From the NCBI GenBank assembly GCA_001794755.1, contig MGKT01000002.1, positions 63,156 to 122,024 of the forward strand: a DNA stretch of 58,869 bases, read 5' to 3'. The first letter of the stretch is position 1. Every line of letters begins with the position of its first letter. The stretch is from Candidatus Yanofskybacteria bacterium RIFCSPLOWO2_02_FULL_44_18. Its GTDB lineage: Bacteria; Patescibacteriota; Minisyncoccia; 2-02-FULL-40-12; GWA2-44-9. A program made the translations under genes and the position numbers. The notes beneath the pieces are model-generated. The model saw nothing but the letters and a program-made list of their open reading frames with translations, was not told the origin of the DNA and did not search any database. Shown here piece after piece: positions 55,450 to 58,869 of this stretch.

Positions 55450-58053
55450 TTAAATTGGTAACCATTTTTTAGTTTTTCTTGTTTCTTTTTTTCTAGGCTC
55501 TAGTAATCCTATAAGCTGAGTGATGAGGGCTTTATTCTGTTCATCTACCGTTTTATCTTCGATATTTTTAATCTCCCTTAGCAGGGTGCTTCTAGTTCGT
55601 TGACTTGAAACTATGTAGTCAACTGATTTAATGAGTTCTTCTAATTTTGAAAGGATATAAAAACGTCTTTGTTCATTCCCTGAACCTAGTTGTTTGGCCA
55701 AGCTTTCTAAAAAGGGAATCAATCTATCCCCGAACTCTTTTTTCATATCTGGGTGGAATATGGCATTAACAATTTGATCAAGATCAGCATCACTGGCTTT
55801 TTTGGCATTATCAATATAAATTTCTACAAACTTATTAAAATCAATGTCTGGGAGATTGACTCTTGACTGTATCATACCTGCCACAAAGACTTGGTCAGCC
55901 ACATTCGTGCCACTGGCAATAGTAAACAATGCAGCCTCAATCTCGTTAATTCTTGCTGAAGTAATATTACCTCGAAACTGGTTAATCAAGTCTATCACTA
56001 GCTCTTTTTGATTGTTGGCCTTATTCTTTAGTGCTTCGACAAGATTGTGTTGGATGGTCTCAGATTCAGTGAATCTCTCTGGAAACAACTTCTTTATAAA
56101 ACCTAGTGCAGCATCAAAGTCTTCGTCAGACCCTGTCAGTTTTTCTGCTATCAAGTTTTCGAATCCCTCAGCGATTTCGGGAGTTAAAGACTTTTGCTCA
56201 GCGATAAATGCATTTATAATCTGGCTTCTTGTGGGAGCATCGATGAACGGAGGTTCTTTTACTAAGACGTCAGCTGATTCTTTATCAATAAAAGGTAGTA
56301 TCTTTTCGATATCTATAGACTGTAAAGCTGCCAATTCTGTAGCGTACTTTTGTCGCGAGATAACCAATAACTCTTTTATTCTCTGAAGACGTAGTCGTGG
56401 TTCTTCCAATAGAGATACTGCGTGAAATAAGCTTCTTATGATGTTAATTTTTTCTGGTGCTTGAGTTTGTACTAAATCATACTCAGCTTTGATGCCTTCT
56501 ATGTAAGAGTTCCTGGGAAGATCGGTCAGTCCTGTAATAATTTTTGTCAGATTTTCGATGTCACCATTTTTGGCCAGTGCCTTTATCTCTGTCGGATCAA
56601 CTGTTCTAGTCTCCGTAAATCCGGTTGATCCAGAAAAGTGTAGGAAATAATAGGGATCAATTGTTTTTTCTTCTTCAGATCGGTTTATCGAATTAAAGAA
56701 TTTCGGCTCTTGGGCTATGAGCTTTTGTAGATCCTTATCTTCTGCTATCTCGCCGCTCTCATATCCCTGAAGAAGCTTTGGCTCGTTGGGTAATTTTTCA
56801 TAGAAATCTGGAAAGCGATCTTGAATAATCAATATCTTGCCTAACAACTCCGGAGAGTTTTTAACTTTAACTAGATTTGTATATTCTTGACTATTCTTGT
56901 TTGCGATACTATTCAGCTTTCCTTGGACAGCTTCTAGCTGGAAAAACAGGGTTCTAAGAAAATGCTTTATCTTTCTCGGATTACTATCAAAATTATTTAG
57001 TGCCAAGTCGATAAGATACTCCTTGGCGTATGGATGAGTAAAATTGAGAACTGACGTTGCATCGATCATCTGATTTACCCATGGCCCTAAGACATCCTTT
57101 GTAGCTTTTGGCAGAATAAAGTTAATCTGAAATATCTTTTTTAAATACTCGGTTGCTTCCTTCTGTTTGACCTCGGTAGTTTTCTTTATATCCACTAACC
57201 CCGTAGTGTCGTTAAGCTCAGGATCAAGATTCAGAAAATTACTAATATAGCGACGAATTACTGTATGGTCAGCAGTAATCACATACACGCAATGAGGATT
57301 ATTGAAAAACGTAAATAGAGCTGTAAGTATCTGCTCGACTTCTTTGTGATTACAACGATCAAGATCGTCCACAAAGATAACTATCCGTTTGGGCGGATTC
57401 CCCGACGCCATCAGTTCTTCAACGACCTCATTAAATTTATCTTCGAACTGCTCGGCCGATTCTATTTTAGGGATTATCTGTTTGACCTTTATTTCTGTGA
57501 CCTTTTGTATTACTGGTATAAAAGCAAGGAAAATAGGAAGTAAAAGATTATTAAGAAGAGTTTGAGTTACATTGAGGCGTACTCCCAATATATGTTTTAG
57601 TGACCATACAACAACTACAAATCCCATACCCAAGAGAAAGGCGTGCTTTAGAAAGATATTTATTTGTCGTGTAAATATGTCATCATACTCTTCTTTTGTT
57701 AAATCCTTATCTTTCTGGATTTCGGCATAAAATTCTCCGTGATCAATTTTCTTATCGAGTTGAGAGTATATGTCAATAATAAATTTTCTTTTTATAGAGA
57801 TTTCATCTTGTGTGTATTTCCACGGCTCAAACTTAAGAACTTTATAATTTAGAGCTTCTAGCTTTGGTTGGAGTTGCTGCAATATGGATGACTTGCCCTC
57901 GCCCCATCTTGCTGATATTCCGAAGTTGAAACCTTCATCAGAGTCTTCGATTGTTTTAACAATGGCGTCTACAAACGGCTCTCTACCAAAGAGATCATTT
58001 TTTGCTGGGTTATCCCACTTGCTTACACCGTGAGTTTTATCGGACTGTATCAT
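55450..58053 (-). CDS. KAP-family P-loop NTPase
   Basis: FGISARWGEGKSSILQQL, TM insertion, IVIFVDDLDRCNHKEVEQILTALFTFFNNPHCVYVITAD. Confidence 0.9.
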   Translation of the reverse strand: MIQSDKTHGVSKWDNPAKNDLFGREPFVDAIVKTIEDSDEGFNFGISARWGEGKSSILQQLQPKLEALNYKVLKFEPWKYTQDEISIKRKFIIDIYSQLDKKIDHGEFYAEIQKDKDLTKEEYDDIFTRQINIFLKHAFLLGMGFVVVVWSLKHILGVRLNVTQTLLNNLLLPIFLAFIPVIQKVTEIKVKQIIPKIESAEQFEDKFNEVVEELMASGNPPKRIVIFVDDLDRCNHKEVEQILTALFTFFNNPHCVYVITADHTVIRRYISNFLNLDPELNDTTGLVDIKKTTEVKQKEATEYLKKIFQINFILPKATKDVLGPWVNQMIDATSVLNFTHPYAKEYLIDLALNNFDSNPRKIKHFLRTLFFQLEAVQGKLNSIANKNSQEYTNLVKVKNSPELLGKILIIQDRFPDFYEKLPNEPKLLQGYESGEIAEDKDLQKLIAQEPKFFNSINRSEEEKTIDPYYFLHFSGSTGFTETRTVDPTEIKALAKNGDIENLTKIITGLTDLPRNSYIEGIKAEYDLVQTQAPEKINIIRSLFHAVSLLEEPRLRLQRIKELLVISRQKYATELAALQSIDIEKILPFIDKESADVLVKEPPFIDAPTRSQIINAFIAEQKSLTPEIAEGFENLIAEKLTGSDEDFDAALGFIKKLFPERFTESETIQHNLVEALKNKANNQKELVIDLINQFRGNITSARINEIEAALFTIASGTNVADQVFVAGMIQSRVNLPDIDFNKFVEIYIDNAKKASDADLDQIVNAIFHPDMKKEFGDRLIPFLESLAKQLGSGNEQRRFYILSKLEELIKSVDYIVSSQRTRSTLLREIKNIEDKTVDEQNKALITQLIGLLEPRKKETRKTKKWLPI

Positions 58054-58066
58054 ATTAGATCAAAGA

Positions 58067-58591
58067 TTATTCAAGAGTAGTATGAACATGAAATCCACAT
58101 GCTCGACAGATCCCATTCATGTTCGTATCCCCATTAACTGCGAATTCGAATCGGCTTTCTTGGCAAACAGGACATTGAACTGAACCCCATTTTCTTTCGT
58201 GAGCTTCTACTCTTCTGATAACCTCTCTGACATTTTTAACATACCCATCGACTTCGGGTTTGTTATCAAGATAGCCTTGAATCCATAGGTCAGTAGTAAT
58301 TCTGCCGGCAGATGTTTCCTTGTATAGAATCTTTCCTTCATTCAAAAGTTTTTCCCAGTACTGTCGGGACTTACCATATTTATCTGCGATATCTCGAGAA
58401 GACATGACCTGAGCATTGAAGGGAATATACCCCGACTGCTCCATACTTTCATAGCAAGCCCTTATAGCGTCTGCAATTATTCGCTCTTTTTCGCTTTTAC
58501 TAAATTTGCCAGTGAGGTCCACACCTAAACTAAGAGTGCCGCCACTACTAGTATTTGCATGCCAATAAAATTTTCGATCATCAGTATCCAT
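58067..58591 (-). CDS. hypothetical protein with C-terminal zinc ribbon
   Basis: CPVCQESRFEFAV..GICRACGF. Confidence 0.6.
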   Translation of the reverse strand: MDTDDRKFYWHANTSSGGTLSLGVDLTGKFSKSEKERIIADAIRACYESMEQSGYIPFNAQVMSSRDIADKYGKSRQYWEKLLNEGKILYKETSAGRITTDLWIQGYLDNKPEVDGYVKNVREVIRRVEAHERKWGSVQCPVCQESRFEFAVNGDTNMNGICRACGFHVHTTLE

Positions 58592-58700
58592 AATCCCAGC
58601 CTACTATACTTGGTTTCTTTTGGCAACCTGTTATTGTGGATAGTGACACGTCTATATCCTTTTATGGTGTAACATTTGTAACATTTTGATTCCTGGACCT

Positions 58701-58715
58701 AGACCCGAGTGCCTC
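58701..58715. repeat. putative attR core
   Basis: AGACCCGAGTGCCTC, identical to 38203-38217. Confidence 0.6.
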
Positions 58716-58792
58716 AAAAGCAGCCCTTTTCAGACCACTCAGAAACCCTTATACTGCCTTATACCCACTGGTACTTAACCCGAGTGGCCCGC

Positions 58793-58869
58793 CATGGGTA
58801 TTGCATTCGCTTTTCTTGCTCTTATTTTTTGGGGGATTGGGGATTTTTTAATTCAGCGAAGCGTCCGAA
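58793..58869 (+). CDS. EamA/DMT-like transporter N-terminus (truncated by window end)
   Basis: ATG reads MGIAFAFLALIFWGIGDFLIQRSVR. Confidence 0.5.

Larger units (their letters stand above)
38203..58715. mobile_element. putative integrated element carrying DGR, terminase, methylases and KAP NTPase
   Basis: 15-bp direct repeats at both ends, tRNA-adjacent, serine recombinase at left end, phage terminase genes inside; EamA-like gene resumes at 58793. Confidence 0.65.

Noticed and set aside
58778-58786. Third att-like copy ACCCGAGTG
   Set aside because: Only 9 bp match; insufficient to define a second boundary, kept as a caveat to the att finding.

Overview
The window looks like a Patescibacteria/CPR-type bacterial chromosome (inference from gene content; code 11, TGA used as stop). 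A conserved backbone (ftsK, recA, rpsR-ssb-rpsF, ychF, ECF sigma/DUF5667, proS, LemA/TPM, hisS, uvrC, groES-groEL, GGDEF, tRNA-Ser) carries two exceptional accessory regions. (1) Positions ~30-3870 are almost devoid of plausible protein-coding sequence outside one MoxR-type AAA+ gene. They hold a tandem array of at least eight related, heavily structured ~250-340 nt elements. Each has an outer helix whose sequence differs from unit to unit but stays complementary, conserved GCTTGAC / GGTCC / CTATCC strings, and a nested 'ladder' hairpin. The array surrounds the AAA+ gene and leads into a zincin-like vWA gene. (2) Positions ~38.2-58.7 kb form an apparent integrated element beside tRNA-Ser, bounded by a 15-bp direct repeat and carrying a large serine recombinase, terminase genes, two DNA methylases and a KAP NTPase. 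It contains a complete diversity-generating retroelement (DGR): RT, Avd-like protein, a template repeat, and THREE variable-repeat target genes. By hand alignment all 50 VR differences over a 114-nt core fall at template adenines and none at the other 90 positions. The three targets alternate with a second MoxR AAA+ / zincin-vWA pair (T-AAA-T-vWA-T), and two homologous, covarying structured RNAs in the same orientation flank the DGR module. All reading was by eye; no searches were run.
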